DNA of 64,000 bases from Paenacidovorax caeni (lineage in GTDB: Bacteria; Pseudomonadota; Gammaproteobacteria; Burkholderiales; Burkholderiaceae_C): NCBI RefSeq assembly GCF_001298675.1, contig NZ_CYIG01000018.1:1-64000 (forward strand). Reading direction: 5' to 3'. The notes under the pieces are model-generated. The model was not told where the DNA came from and did no database searches. It saw only the letters and a list, made by a program, of their open reading frames with translations. Made by a program: the position numbers and the translations under genes. Positions 6,944 to 19,606 of the stretch are shown here, one piece after another; position 1 is the first letter of the stretch; each line of letters starts with the position of its first letter.

Positions 6944-9337
6944 TCAGCCCGCGGCGAGCTGCTGCCAGGTGGCGATCACGCTGTCGGGGTTCAGCGAGAT
7001 CGAGGCAATGCCCTCATTGGCCAGCCACTGTGCGAAGTCCGGATGGTCGCTAGGGCCCTGGCCGCAAATGCCCACGTACTTGCCCTGGGCCTTGCACGCC
7101 GCGATAGCGCGGCTGAGCAGGGCCTGCACGGCAGGGTCGCGCTCGTCGAAGTCGGCCGCCAGCAGTTCCAGGCCGGAGTCGCGATCCAGGCCCAGGGTGA
7201 GCTGGGTCAGGTCGTTCGAGCCGATGGAGAAGCCGTCGAAATACTCCAGGAAACGCTCGGCCAGAATGGCGTTGCTCGGTACCTCGCACATCATGATGAC
7301 CTTGAGCTCGTTCTCGCCACGCTTCAGGCCATGCGCCGCCAGCAGCTTGGTCACCTTATCAGCCTGGGGCAGCGTGCGCACGAAGGGCACCATCACCTGC
7401 ACATTGGTCAGGCCCATGTCGTTGCGCACGCGCTTGAGCGCCTCGCACTCCATGGCGAAGGCCTCGCCAAAGTCCGCGCTGATATAGCGCGCCGCGCCAC
7501 GGAAGCCCAGCATCGGGTTTTCTTCTTCGGGCTCGTAGCGGCTGCCGCCGATGAGCTTGCGGTACTCATTGCTCTTGAAGTCCGACAGGCGCACGATCAC
7601 CGGCTTGGGCCAGAACGCGGCGGCGATGGTTGCCACGCCCTCGGCCACCTTGTCCACGTAGAAAGCACGCGGCGAGGCATGGCCACGCGCCACGGACTCG
7701 ACGGCTTTCTTCAGGTCGGCATCAACGTTCGGGTAGTCGAGGATGGCCTTGGGGTGCACACCGATGTTGTTGTTGATGATGAACTCCAGGCGGGCCAGAC
7801 CCACGCCCTGGTTCGGCAGCTGGGCAAAGTCGAAAGCCAGCTGGGGGTTGCCCACGTTCATCATGATCTTGACGTCGATGGCCGGCATTTCGCCCCGCTG
7901 CACCTCGGTCACCTCGGTTTCCAGCAGGCCGTCGTAGATCTTGCCGGTATCACCCTCGGCGCAGCTGACGGTGACGAGCGTGCCGTCCTTGAGCTGCTCG
8001 GTGGCATCGCCACAGCCCACCACGGCCGGAATACCCAGCTCGCGCGCGATGATGGCCGCGTGGCAAGTGCGCCCACCGCGGTTGGTCACGATGGCACTGG
8101 CTCGCTTCATCACCGGCTCCCAATTGGGGTCGGTCATGTCGGTCACGAGCACGTCGCCGGGCTGCACCTTGTCCATCTCGCTAATGTTGTGCACCAAGCG
8201 CACAGGACCCGTGCCAATCTTCTGACCAATGGCGCGGCCCTCGGCCAACACAGTGCCGTGGCCCTTGAGCTTGAAGCGCTGCTCGGCCTGGCCCTTGGCC
8301 TGGCTCTTCACGGTCTCGGGGCGGGCCTGGAGGATGTAGAGCTGGCCGTCGGTCCCGTCCTTGCCCCACTCGATGTCCATGGGGCGGCCATAGTGCTGTT
8401 CAATCACCAGGGCGTAATGGGCCAGTTGCTCGACTTCGGCGTCGGTCAGCGAATAGCGGTTGCGCAGCTCGGTCGCCACCTCGATGGTCTTGACCAGCTT
8501 ACCGGTGGCCTGCTTTTCCTCGGGCGAGGAGAACACCATCTGAATCAGCTTGCTGCCCAGGTTGCGGCGGATCACGGCACGCTTGGAGGCCTTGAGCATG
8601 GGCTTGTGCACGTAGAACTCATCGGGGTTCACGGCGCCCTGCACCACGGTCTCGCCCAGACCGTAGCTGCTGGTGATGAAGACCACGTCCTCGAAACCGG
8701 ATTCAGTGTCGATGGTGAACATCACGCCAGCCGCACCCAGGTCAGAGCGCACCATGCGCTGCACGCCGGCCGAGAGCGCCACCACGTCATGGGCGAAGCC
8801 CTTGTGCACACGATAGCTGATGGCACGGTCGTTGTAGAGCGACGCGAACACTTCCTTCATCTTGTGCAGCACGTCGTCGATGCCCACGACGTTCAGGAAG
8901 GTTTCCTGCTGGCCGGCAAACGAGGCATCAGGCAGATCTTCCGCCGTGGCCGACGAGCGCACAGCGAAGCTGGCCTTGTCGTTACCCGCCACCAGCGTGG
9001 CAAAGGCGTCGCGCACGGCCTTTTCGAGGTCAGCCGGAAACGGCTGGTTCTCCACCCAACCACGGATCTCGGCGCCCGCCTCGGCCAGCGCACGCACGTC
9101 CTCGGTGTCCAGGGAAGCCAGGCGCTGGCTGATGCGGTCGGCCAGGCCCTCGTACTTGAGGAATTCGCGGAACGCATGCGCCGTGGTGGCGAAGCCCGTG
9201 GGCACACGCACGCCTTCGGGCAGTTGGGAGATCATCTCGCCGAGGGAGGCGTTTTTACCGCCAACGACCTCGACGTCGCTCATTCTCAGGTTCTCAAACG
9301 GTACGACCAGGGCGGTCGCCTCGAAGCGTGCAGACAT
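6944..9337 (-). CDS. ppsA: Phosphoenolpyruvate synthase
   Basis: A 797-residue cytoplasmic enzyme converting pyruvate and ATP to PEP, AMP and phosphate for gluconeogenesis. The N-terminal ATP-grasp domain begins '[16 protein letters not shown]'; the central swivelling domain carries the phosphorylated histidine in '[17 protein letters not shown]'; the C-terminal TIM barrel contains '[15 protein letters not shown]' with the PEP-binding residues. The ATG at 9337 (GGAG eight bases upstream) gives the length of known PpsA (about 792); the frame stays open upstream but that part is not conserved. It is divergent from ppsR, its dedicated regulator. Confidence 0.97.
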   Translation of the reverse strand: MSARFEATALVVPFENLRMSDVEVVGGKNASLGEMISQLPEGVRVPTGFATTAHAFREFLKYEGLADRISQRLASLDTEDVRALAEAGAEIRGWVENQPFPADLEKAVRDAFATLVAGNDKASFAVRSSATAEDLPDASFAGQQETFLNVVGIDDVLHKMKEVFASLYNDRAISYRVHKGFAHDVVALSAGVQRMVRSDLGAAGVMFTIDTESGFEDVVFITSSYGLGETVVQGAVNPDEFYVHKPMLKASKRAVIRRNLGSKLIQMVFSSPEEKQATGKLVKTIEVATELRNRYSLTDAEVEQLAHYALVIEQHYGRPMDIEWGKDGTDGQLYILQARPETVKSQAKGQAEQRFKLKGHGTVLAEGRAIGQKIGTGPVRLVHNISEMDKVQPGDVLVTDMTDPNWEPVMKRASAIVTNRGGRTCHAAIIARELGIPAVVGCGDATEQLKDGTLVTVSCAEGDTGKIYDGLLETEVTEVQRGEMPAIDVKIMMNVGNPQLAFDFAQLPNQGVGLARLEFIINNNIGVHPKAILDYPNVDADLKKAVESVARGHASPRAFYVDKVAEGVATIAAAFWPKPVIVRLSDFKSNEYRKLIGGSRYEPEEENPMLGFRGAARYISADFGEAFAMECEALKRVRNDMGLTNVQVMVPFVRTLPQADKVTKLLAAHGLKRGENELKVIMMCEVPSNAILAERFLEYFDGFSIGSNDLTQLTLGLDRDSGLELLAADFDERDPAVQALLSRAIAACKAQGKYVGICGQGPSDHPDFAQWLANEGIASISLNPDSVIATWQQLAAG

Positions 9338-9542
9338 GGGAAAGCTCCAGAAGTTAAAAAACCGGCCTCGCGTCCGCCCGTGTGCTGGGGCGGGTACACG
9401 CGCATGCGCAGGGCCAAGCTTTGCTGTTCTGGTTGTCGGCGGCCGCTGAGCATGGTGGGAATTTGGGAATAATGGGCGCCATTCTATGCCGCAGCCCCCG
9501 GGGCTTGCTGGCGGTCTTTTATCCCCCGTCCTCTTCCCGCCC

Positions 9543-10358
9543 ATGCGCACCGTCTTTTTCATCTCCGATGGCACAGGCATCACTGCCGAGACATTTGGCA
9601 AAGCCATCCTGGCCCAGTTCGAACTGAAATCGCGCCACGTGCGCCTGCCTTTCGTGGACACCGTGGACAAGGCCCACCAGGCTGTGCGCCAAATCAACCA
9701 CACCGCGGAACTGGAGGGCCGCAAGCCCATCGTGTTCACCACGCTGGTCAACATGGAGGTGCTGCAGGTCATCCATAGTGGCTGCAAAGGCATGCTGCTG
9801 GACATGTTCGGCACCTTCGTGCATCCGCTGGAGCAGGAGTTGGGCATCAAGTCGCACCACCGCGTGGGGCGCTTTTCCGACGTGACCCGCTCTAAGGAAT
9901 ACCTGGACCGCATCGAGGCCATCAACTTCAGCCTGGATCACGACGATGGCCAGAGCCACCGCGACCTGGCCGGTGCGGACGTGATCCTGATCGGCGTCTC
10001 GCGCAGCGGCAAGACGCCCACCAGCCTGTACCTGGCGATGCAATGCGGCCTGAAAGTGGCCAACTACCCGTTGATTCCCGAGGACTTCGAGCGCCGCCAG
10101 TTGCCCCCGGCCCTTGTGCCCTATCGCGCCAAGATTTTCGGTCTGACCATCCAGCCCGAGCGGCTGAGCGAAATCCGCAACGAACGCCGCCCCAACTCGC
10201 GCTACGCCAGCTTGCAGAACTGCCGCCACGAAGTCAGCGAAGCCGAGGCCATGATGCGCCGCGCAGGCATTCGCTGGCTATCCACCACCACCAAGAGCAT
10301 CGAAGAAATCGCCACCACCATCCTGCAGGAAGTGCGACCTGAGCGGCTGGTGTATTAA
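9543..10358 (+). CDS. ppsR: PEP synthase regulatory protein (bifunctional kinase/pyrophosphorylase)
   Basis: A 271-residue DUF299 protein. It inactivates PEP synthase by ADP-dependent phosphorylation of an active-site threonine next to the catalytic histidine, and reactivates it with phosphate. The start '[20 protein letters not shown]' and the P-loop-like '[17 protein letters not shown]' are diagnostic. The ATG at 9543 is chosen because similarity starts there. It is divergently arranged with ppsA across about 205 bases, the common betaproteobacterial arrangement. Confidence 0.95.
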   Translation: MRTVFFISDGTGITAETFGKAILAQFELKSRHVRLPFVDTVDKAHQAVRQINHTAELEGRKPIVFTTLVNMEVLQVIHSGCKGMLLDMFGTFVHPLEQELGIKSHHRVGRFSDVTRSKEYLDRIEAINFSLDHDDGQSHRDLAGADVILIGVSRSGKTPTSLYLAMQCGLKVANYPLIPEDFERRQLPPALVPYRAKIFGLTIQPERLSEIRNERRPNSRYASLQNCRHEVSEAEAMMRRAGIRWLSTTTKSIEEIATTILQEVRPERLVY

Positions 10359-10530
10359 AGCCCCCCTGACCCGCGCTCGCCACGCTGCGCGTCACGGGTA
10401 GGGGGACACCCCAGCGCAGCCGCGCGGCCGGCTGAGGCCCTTGCGCAGCGTCTGCTGGCCTGGGCTGCCCCCTTTTCACAGGCTGCGAACGGTGGGTCGC
10501 CAAGGGGTACTCATTGCAGGGAAAAACGGC

Positions 10531-10573
10531 CGTAGCGCTTATGCAGCAAGCGCTGGAAGCTATCGTTTTTGAT
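10531..10573. repeat. Dispersed intergenic repeat copy
   Basis: CGTAGCGCTTATGCAGCAAGCGCTGGAAGCTATCG matches the inverted form of the repeat family (core AAGCGCTGGNAGCTAT). It lies between the convergent ppsR and 10604-10999 genes. The rest of 10359-10603 is GC-rich and shows no gene. Confidence 0.65.
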
Positions 10574-10603
10574 GACGATGGGCGAACCCGCGACTTTCCG
10601 GCC

Positions 10604-10999
10604 TCACTTCAGCACGAAGCGCACATTCGCCGCCTTGCGGCCCGGCAGCGTCACCAGCGCCACCACCTTGGCGCCTGGCGCCACCTTGAACGCGCCCTGG
10701 GCCTCCAGCGTGCCCGCGCCGGCGGGGGCCAGCGTGGCTTCGGTTTTCTCGCTGCCGTTCAGCAGCGTGAGTTTGGCGCTGGCGCCCTCGGTCTTGGCGG
10801 GCTGGCCATGGTCGCTCAGGTACAGGGTGATGCGCCCGGGCTGGGCCACCAGTTCGTACTCCATGTCCGCCGCCTGGGCCAGCACGCCGCCGTGCTGCGG
10901 CGCAGTGGCGTGGCTGTCGCCATGGGCATAGGCCGGCAGGGCAGTGCCCAGGGCAAGTGCGAGGGCCGCCAGGGCGGCGCGTGTGGGAGCGAAGTTCAT
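10604..10999 (-). CDS. Small periplasmic protein of the metal-efflux operon
   Basis: A 131-residue protein with a clear signal peptide (residues 1-25, cleavage after 'ALPAYA') and a mature N-terminus with several histidines ('HGDSHATAPQHGG'). The rest looks like a small beta-sandwich ('YELVAQPGRITLYLSDHGQP'). It follows the RND pump gene by 35 bases and is the last gene of the leftward efflux operon. By position and His content it may bind or chaperone metal in the periplasm; that role is inference. Confidence 0.7.
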   Translation of the reverse strand: MNFAPTRAALAALALALGTALPAYAHGDSHATAPQHGGVLAQAADMEYELVAQPGRITLYLSDHGQPAKTEGASAKLTLLNGSEKTEATLAPAGAGTLEAQGAFKVAPGAKVVALVTLPGRKAANVRFVLK

Positions 11000-11034
11000 G
11001 GGAAAAGTCCTTTCATGTGAAACAAGGCCGACGG

Positions 11035-14154
<3,120 letters not shown>

Positions 14155-14164
14155 GCGCGGCTCC

Positions 14165-15277
14165 TCAACGGACCTGGTTGACCAGCGAGGCGGCCTCGGT
14201 CACCACGCGCTCGCCCGCGCGCAGCCCCGAGGTCACCGCCACCCGCTCGCCGTCCAGCGGCACATGGCGCACCACACGTGGCTCAAAGCGCTCGGGCGCC
14301 GTTTTGACCCAGACGATGCTCTGGTTCGCCGCGTTGCGCTGCAGCGCGGCCACCGGCACCGCCATGCCCGCGACCTTGGTGCGCGTTTGCGCCACCACGC
14401 GCACCGGCTGGCCCAGGGCCAGGGGCGCCAGGACTTGCGCCTCGGCCGTGAACGACAGGGGCAGTGCCTGCTCGCGCAGGCTGCGGGCCGCCCCGACAAA
14501 GCGCAGGGGCAGCGCCTGCCCGCCCAGCGCCAGGTAGGCGCTGGCGATGTCCTGCGCCTGCGCCGGGTCGTAGGCCAGGGCCTCGATGCGCAGGTGGCGC
14601 GGGTCCACCACCTCAAACACCAGCTCGCGCGCATCCACCACCTGCCCCGCCACGGCGTTGGCCGAGGCAATGACCCCGCTGGCCGGCGCCACCAGGGCAT
14701 CGCGCTGCTGCAGCCCGGCACCCACAGCGGCCAGGCGCTGGGTCAGGCTTTGCAGTTCGGCCTCGGCGGCCTCGATGTCCTTGCGTGCCACGGTGTCGGC
14801 CAGCGCCTGCAGGCGGGCCACGCGCTGGCGCGCCAGCCCCTGCGCTGCGCGCAGCTCGGCCTGCTGTGCCCGCTGGTTGGAGCGCTCAATGGCCCCCGCC
14901 GTGGGCACCACGTAAGCCAGCACCTCGCCCTTGCGTACTGCCTGCCCCAGCACCGGCAAACCGCGTGGCCCGGCCTCCAGCCGCCCGGCCAGGGTGGCTT
15001 GCACCTTGCCGCCCGCATTGGGGTCCATGGCCACGGTGCCGGCCAGCTCAAACGCCTGCGGGTGCTCTCCCGCCTGCACGGCCAGGGTACGCACGCCCAG
15101 CTGGTGCTGGGCAGGCTTGGGCAAGAACACGCTGCCATCGGGCAGGCGGCGCGGGCCGTCGCCGCTCACTGCGGCGGGGGCGTTGTCGTGGCCTTCATGG
15201 GCAGTGGTCGCCAGGGGCAGGCCAACGGCCAAGGCGGCCAGCAGCCAGGCGGCAATGGGGTGGTTGCGGCGCGTCAT
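14165..15277 (-). CDS. czcB: Periplasmic adaptor of metal efflux RND system (CzcB-like)
   Basis: A 370-residue membrane-fusion protein linking the pump to the outer-membrane channel. It has a signal peptide (residues 1-26), a His-rich mature start ('AHEGHDNAPAA'), beta-barrel and lipoyl halves around a helical hairpin ('ELRAAQGLARQRVARLQALA'), and the family motif 'VVTEAASLVNQVR' at the C-terminus. The ATG at 15277 has GGAGG upstream and overlaps the preceding stop as ATGA, indicating translational coupling. The mature N-terminus is almost the same as that of the upstream gene product, which is unusual. Confidence 0.85.
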   Translation of the reverse strand: MTRRNHPIAAWLLAALAVGLPLATTAHEGHDNAPAAVSGDGPRRLPDGSVFLPKPAQHQLGVRTLAVQAGEHPQAFELAGTVAMDPNAGGKVQATLAGRLEAGPRGLPVLGQAVRKGEVLAYVVPTAGAIERSNQRAQQAELRAAQGLARQRVARLQALADTVARKDIEAAEAELQSLTQRLAAVGAGLQQRDALVAPASGVIASANAVAGQVVDARELVFEVVDPRHLRIEALAYDPAQAQDIASAYLALGGQALPLRFVGAARSLREQALPLSFTAEAQVLAPLALGQPVRVVAQTRTKVAGMAVPVAALQRNAANQSIVWVKTAPERFEPRVVRHVPLDGERVAVTSGLRAGERVVTEAASLVNQVR

Positions 15278-15864
15278 ACGGCACCTCCCACGCGGGCGGT
15301 GGCCTGGGGGGCCGCACGGCGGCCACGCCACGCCCACAGGGCCGCACCCAGCGCCGCCAGGGCTCCGGCGGCACCGGCCAGCCAGCGCATACGGCCGCCG
15401 GTGCCTGGCGACGGTGCCGCGGTCGGTGCGTGCCAGTCCAGCGCGCCCGCCAGCAGGTCGCTGTCATCGCCCGCGACCACGGTGGCCGTCACGGGCAGGC
15501 TGCCTTCGGTCAGGGGCGCAGCCAGTTCGGCGCGGTATTCGCCGTCGCCCACGGGGGTGACAGCCAGGCGCTGGCCGGCCAGTTCCAGCTCCAGCTGCGC
15601 GCCGGGCACGGGGCGGTTGTCGTCGGCCCGGTCGAGGTACAGGGCCAGGGTGTGGCCGTTAACCACGCCCACCAGCTCAAACAGCTCGGAATCGAGGGTG
15701 AAGCGCGGCGCCGCCTGGGCAGGCGCGGCGGCGGGGGCGTTGTCATGCCCGTCATGGGCCTGGGCAGGCAGTGGGGCCTGGCCCAGCAGCAGGGCCAGGA
15801 GCGGTGCCAGCAAAGGGGCCAAGAGAGCGGCTGGTAAAGCAGCCAGGGCGTTTTGGTGTTGCAT
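15274..15864 (-). CDS. His-rich exported protein with C-terminal membrane anchor, in efflux operon
   Basis: A 196-residue protein, not recognised as a named family. It has a long signal peptide (residues 1-36, ending 'PLPAQA'), a mature start 'HDGHDNAPAAA', a predicted beta-rich domain (about residues 55-145), and a C-terminal hydrophobic segment ('WLAGAAGALAALGAALWAW') followed by arginines, so it is probably anchored in the inner membrane facing the periplasm. It lies between the czcC-like and czcB-like genes and overlaps the latter by ATGA. A metal-presenting role is likely but inferred. The ATG at 15864 is chosen over 15885. Confidence 0.7.
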   Translation of the reverse strand: MQHQNALAALPAALLAPLLAPLLALLLGQAPLPAQAHDGHDNAPAAAPAQAAPRFTLDSELFELVGVVNGHTLALYLDRADDNRPVPGAQLELELAGQRLAVTPVGDGEYRAELAAPLTEGSLPVTATVVAGDDSDLLAGALDWHAPTAAPSPGTGGRMRWLAGAAGALAALGAALWAWRGRRAAPQATARVGGAV

Positions 15865-15899
15865 GGTGGTCCTCTGCAATCTCACAAAATGAACTACGG

Positions 15900-15955
15900 T
15901 TTTGATAGCTGCCAGCGCTTTCTACACAAGGGCTGGAGCCCGTTTTTATTGAAAT
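15900..15955. repeat. Dispersed intergenic repeat copy
   Basis: A full-length copy, starting TTTTGATAGCTGCCAGCGCTT and continuing through an AAGGGCTGGAG second block to a T-rich end. It lies inside the efflux operon between the czcC-like gene and the next gene, so it is probably transcribed. Confidence 0.75.
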
Positions 15956-15967
15956 ATGGCGCTGTGC

Positions 15968-17266
15968 TCACTGCGGCAGTAGGCCCAGCGCCTGGCGCAG
16001 CGCCGAGAGCGCGGCCGCCGCTTCGATGCGTGCGCGGGCCAGCTGGCGCTCGGCCTGGGCGGCGTCCTGCTCCACGCGCAAGCGCGTGGGCCAGTCGGCC
16101 TCGCCCAGGGCAAAGGCCTTGGCCACGAAGCCGCGCGTGGCACGCGCCAGCTCGGCATGGCGGGCCATGGCCTCGTGCTGCGCCGTGGCAGCACGCGCGC
16201 GCGCCTGGGCGGCCTGGATGTCGGCCGCCAGGCGCTCGCGTTCGCGCTCGGCGCGGGTTTCCAGCTCCAGCGCCTGGGCCAGCGCCGCCGCCTCGCGTGC
16301 CTGTGCGCGCACACCCGCACCCAGCGGCAGGCGCACACCCAGCGTGATGGACTGCTGGTAGCGTTCGTCCGCCGTGCCACGCTCGCGCGCCGCCGAGAGC
16401 GACAGCTCCGGATTGGCGCGCCCCTGCACCGCCACCAGCTCCGCCTGGCGCCGCGCCACGCGGGCCTGCTGCAGCCAGTCGGCCAGGGCCGGATGTGCCT
16501 CGGGCACGGGCAGCGGCTGCGCCAGCGAAGGCGCCGGGCTGGGCTCGGGGCGGGCCGCTGCATCAGGCGGTGGGGGCACGGGTGCGCCCACCAGGGCCTG
16601 CAGCACGAGCTGCGCGGCATCGCTGGCACCCTGGGTTTCGGCCAGCAGCGCCTGGGCCTGGGCCACGCCCGCCTCGGCCTGGAAGTGCTCGGCGCGTGCC
16701 ATGTCGCCCGCCTGGTAGCGGCGCGCCACGTCGGCGGCCAGGGCCTGGGCGCTGGCCAGCTGGCTTTGCGCCTGCGCCAGGTCGCTGCGGGCACGCTGCC
16801 AGCCCCACCAGGCATCGCGAACGCGTGCGGCCAGTTCCAGCTGGGCGGCCTGGGTACGGCTTTGGGCCGCTGCAAGGGCGGCATCGCCCAGGGCGGCTTT
16901 ACGGGCACGCTCGCCGGGCAGCCACAGCGGCAGCGCCACGCCCACGGTGGCCTCGCGTGCGCCCTGGCGGCTACCGATACGGTCGGTCTTGGCCTGCAGC
17001 TCCAGCGCGGCGGGCTCGGGCGTCCAGGCGTCGGCGCTGTCGCGCTCGGCCTGTGCGGCCTGCTGGCGCAGTTGCAGGGCCTGGGCCTCGGGCTGGCGTT
17101 GCCACGCCTGGGCAAACAGCGCGGGCAGGTCGGGCGCTGCAGACACGGCAGGTGCCAGAGCCGTCTGCGCCACGGCGGCCGGTGCGCCTGCTGTCAGTGC
17201 CCAGGCGCACGCCCAGGCCAAGCCCCCGGTAAGGGGCCGGAAAAATAATGTGCGGTGATAAAGCAT
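15968..17266 (-). CDS. czcC: Outer-membrane factor of metal efflux system (TolC family, CzcC-like)
   Basis: A 432-residue TolC-type protein forming the outer-membrane channel. It has a signal peptide (about residues 1-33, ending 'AAVAQTA') and two long alpha-helical repeat halves rich in Ala, Gln and Arg, typical of outer-membrane factors ('LQLRQQAAQAERDSADAW', 'LGVRLPLGAGVRAQAREAAA', 'RIEAAAALSALRQALGLLPQ'). The ATG at 17266 has GGAG 8 bases upstream; an in-frame ATG at 17293 is less likely. It is second in the operon, after the czcI-like gene. Confidence 0.85.
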   Translation of the reverse strand: MLYHRTLFFRPLTGGLAWACAWALTAGAPAAVAQTALAPAVSAAPDLPALFAQAWQRQPEAQALQLRQQAAQAERDSADAWTPEPAALELQAKTDRIGSRQGAREATVGVALPLWLPGERARKAALGDAALAAAQSRTQAAQLELAARVRDAWWGWQRARSDLAQAQSQLASAQALAADVARRYQAGDMARAEHFQAEAGVAQAQALLAETQGASDAAQLVLQALVGAPVPPPPDAAARPEPSPAPSLAQPLPVPEAHPALADWLQQARVARRQAELVAVQGRANPELSLSAARERGTADERYQQSITLGVRLPLGAGVRAQAREAAALAQALELETRAERERERLAADIQAAQARARAATAQHEAMARHAELARATRGFVAKAFALGEADWPTRLRVEQDAAQAERQLARARIEAAAALSALRQALGLLPQ

Positions 17267-17392
17267 CCGATGTTTCTCCGATGGCGAAGCCATGGGGTGA
17301 AAACCGGCAAGACAGGGTGCGCCGCGCCGCCAGGGCGCACAGGCGTCACACGCGAAAAGAAGGGGGCTGCCCTGCCCCGCTGGCCTTGCCGC

Positions 17393-17764
17393 TCAGGCCA
17401 GGACGCGCCAGTTGGGGCGCTCGGGGCGGTGCGGGCTGGGGGACTGCAGCAGCGGCAGGACGAAAGGCGCGGGGCGGGTACCCGCAAGGCGCAGCGGCGG
17501 CGCTACGGCGTCCATGTGCAAGGCATTGCCCATGCCGTGGCAGGCATGGCAGTCCATGTCGGCTCCGGCCTTGGCAGCACTGGCGCCCGCGCCATCGGCA
17601 TGGCCCTCGTGGCCCTCGTGGTGCGCGTGCACATGGTGGCCAAAATGCGCCACCGCAGGCACCGCCTCATGCGTGCAATAGCTTGCCGCCACCGCCCAGA
17701 CGGACTGGAGCGGCAGGAAAGCCAGGAGCAGGAGGACGAACAGGCGACGCATGGCGAGCAGCAT
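17393..17764 (-). CDS. czcI: CzcI-like small periplasmic metal-efflux protein
   Basis: A protein of 119-123 residues with a signal peptide 'MRRLFVLLLLAFLPLQSVWA' and then 'SYCTHEAVPAVAHFGHHVHA', which closely follows the CzcI pattern of a Cys-x-x-His and a histidine cluster. A second His-rich stretch ('HHEGHEGHADG') and 'CHACHGMG' add potential metal ligands. CzcI in Cupriavidus is the first gene of czcICBA and modulates induction; the same position here supports the assignment. Start could be 17764 or 17752. Confidence 0.75.
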   Translation of the reverse strand: MLLAMRRLFVLLLLAFLPLQSVWAVAASYCTHEAVPAVAHFGHHVHAHHEGHEGHADGAGASAAKAGADMDCHACHGMGNALHMDAVAPPLRLAGTRPAPFVLPLLQSPSPHRPERPNWRVLA

Positions 17765-17880
17765 TCTATGCCCAGGGGCCAGGTGCGTGCCGCTCGCCCC
17801 TGCCAGCCACGGCCAGCCACGGCCACCAGAGTCACGACCAGGGCAACGGCTCAGGGCCTGGCCTGACTCGTCCAGAAACC

Positions 17881-17935
17881 AGCATAAAAACTCGCTCTAA
17901 CGCTTGCCAGAAAAGCGCTGGCAGCTATTAAAAAA
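17881..17935. repeat. Dispersed intergenic repeat copy
   Basis: Inverted copy with AAAAGCGCTGGCAGCTATTAAAAAA and a second GCTCTAACGCTTGCCAG block. It lies between the efflux operon and ppk2 and could fold into a hairpin through GCTTGCCAG/CTGGCAGC. Confidence 0.75.
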
Positions 17936-17953
17936 GGAGTTTCACACCGGCAC

Positions 17954-18829
17954 TCACACCACGGTCAAATGCTCCAGCGTCGGATCGCCCGGGGGGTAGC
18001 GCAAATCCAGGCGCTCCAGCACGGCCTTCAGCAGCGTGGCGATCATGAGGTTGCGGTGGGTCTTGGAATCGGCGGGCACGATCGTCCACGGCGCCCAGGG
18101 CGTGTGCGTGGCCGCCAGCAACCGCTCGTAGGCGCGCTGGTAACCGTCCCACTGCGCGCGGGCGGCCAGGTCGCTTTGGTCGAACTTCCAATGCTTGGCG
18201 GGGTCATCCAGGCGCTCTTGCAGGCGCTGGCGCTGCTCTTCCTTGCTGATGTGCAGCATGAACTTGAGCACCACCGTACCGGTCTCGCTCAGCAAGCGCT
18301 CGAAATCGTTGATATGCGCCAGGCGCTGCTGGTGCTGCGCCGGTGTGATCCAGCCGTTGACCACGGGCACCAGCACGTCTTCGTACTGGCTGCGGTTGAA
18401 CACCGTGATCTCGCCCGCTGGCGGCACCTGCTGGTGAATGCGCCAGAGATAGTCGCGCGCACGTTCAGGCTCGGTTGGCGCCTTCCAGCCCACGGTGTGT
18501 ACGCCCAGGGCGCTCATGCGGCCGAACACACCGCGAATCGTGCCGTCCTTGCCCGCGGTGTCGGTGCCCTGCAGCAGCACCAGCAGCTTGTAGCGCTTGT
18601 CGGCGTAGAACAGGTTCTGCAGCGCGTCCAGCGCCACAGCCAGCGCCTCCACGGCAGCCTTGTCCTCCGCCTTGTTGCCCAGGGAAAAGGGCTTGGCACC
18701 GGCGTCGAAGCGGCGCAGCGACACCGGCTGGCCCGGCACCGGCTGCCAGGCCTTCCAGCGTTCGGCCAGGGTCCGGTCGCGCAGGTCAAAGTACACAGGG
18801 GCGGTTGCCGTGGCGGGCGTAGCGGACAT
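17954..18829 (-). CDS. ppk2: Polyphosphate kinase 2 family protein
   Basis: A 291-residue PPK2 enzyme, which uses polyphosphate to phosphorylate nucleotides (or the reverse). The P-loop 'VLLQGTDTAGKDGTIRGVF' (Walker A), 'FNRSQYEDVLVPVV' (Walker B region) and 'ADSKTHRNLMIA' (lid arginine region) are conserved. A single PPK2 domain of this length fits class I or III; which nucleotide it prefers cannot be read from sequence alone. The ATG at 18829 has GGAG upstream; the upstream in-frame ATG at 18880 adds an unconserved leader. Confidence 0.92.
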   Translation of the reverse strand: MSATPATATAPVYFDLRDRTLAERWKAWQPVPGQPVSLRRFDAGAKPFSLGNKAEDKAAVEALAVALDALQNLFYADKRYKLLVLLQGTDTAGKDGTIRGVFGRMSALGVHTVGWKAPTEPERARDYLWRIHQQVPPAGEITVFNRSQYEDVLVPVVNGWITPAQHQQRLAHINDFERLLSETGTVVLKFMLHISKEEQRQRLQERLDDPAKHWKFDQSDLAARAQWDGYQRAYERLLAATHTPWAPWTIVPADSKTHRNLMIATLLKAVLERLDLRYPPGDPTLEHLTVV

Positions 18830-19606
18830 GGCGGCTCCAAATTCAAAGCGGAGGGTTGGGCGCACGCGGCGCGGTTGCATGGATTGTCACCCCGGGCTAT
18901 GCGTCAGGCGGCCAGACACCCGGTTGATGCGCAGGGTGCGCACCTTGCCAGGCACAGCGCCCGCCGCGCATTGCAGGGGCTGCAAGCCACGGGCAACCGA
19001 ATGGAAATGGTGGAAGAAATCGAGCTGGTGAATGACGGCTTGCGCCCCAGAGCAGACTTCGACCTGCCTGGACTCGCTGCCGGGAAGATGTCGATGTCAC
19101 CCAACGGGTAAGCTGAGTGGAGAGCACCGGTGTGGCCCTTGGACCGCCGGATAGATGATCTCAACTCCAGGAGGCTCGCCAAGTGCCATACTGGTGCGAA
19201 TCAGCTCCAGCGATTCAGGACGAGCAAGAGCATCGCTACTTCAGAAATCTCATGGAGAGACTTCACCGTACCCGTACATTGCTGAACAAGGGGCGTGTCC
19301 GAATTTTTGTGTAAACGGTTCGGACTTCAATTGACGGAGATGCGGTCTCCGAACTGAATGGTACAAGATACGCTCTAATCCACGTAGGGCTAACTGTCGG
19401 TTCAACGCGAACGGTTAACCTGGGCGTTGAATGTCTGCTTCTCGATCCCACCAGCGGCGGCTCATGGCCGCTTGCACTCATGACTGGCATTCCAGTCCCG
19501 CGAAAAAGCCATCACACGTTTCACCGACTTCAAGCACTCATGCCTCGTCAACGATCCGTCATTTCAGCAACGACCAATCCTCCTTTGCGGCCCATGAAAG
19601 CCACTG
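18830..19606. other. Gene-free region with IS remnant
   Basis: No supportable gene. 18900-19290 contains interrupted open frames on both strands that look like decayed coding sequence, but I do not recognise the family. 19291-19363 is an IS256-type end. 19364-19606 is slightly less GC-rich, with no recognised content apart from the MerR gene's upstream region. Confidence 0.55.
19291..19363 (-). mobile_element. IS256-type element end, solitary remnant
   Basis: Matches the first 72 bases of the window with one mismatch (T for G in GTAAACGGTTCGG). It holds the terminal inverted repeat and the last dozen codons of the transposase (…FGDRISVN), then diverges. It lies in the same orientation as the copy at 1-591. 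Confidence 0.85.

Noticed and set aside
7043-9472. 809-residue open frame opposite ppsA
   Set aside because: Shadow of ppsA; no recognisable domain.
18904-19182. Minus-strand open frame of 92 residues
   Set aside because: No family match, no ribosome site, lies in a decayed region next to an IS end.
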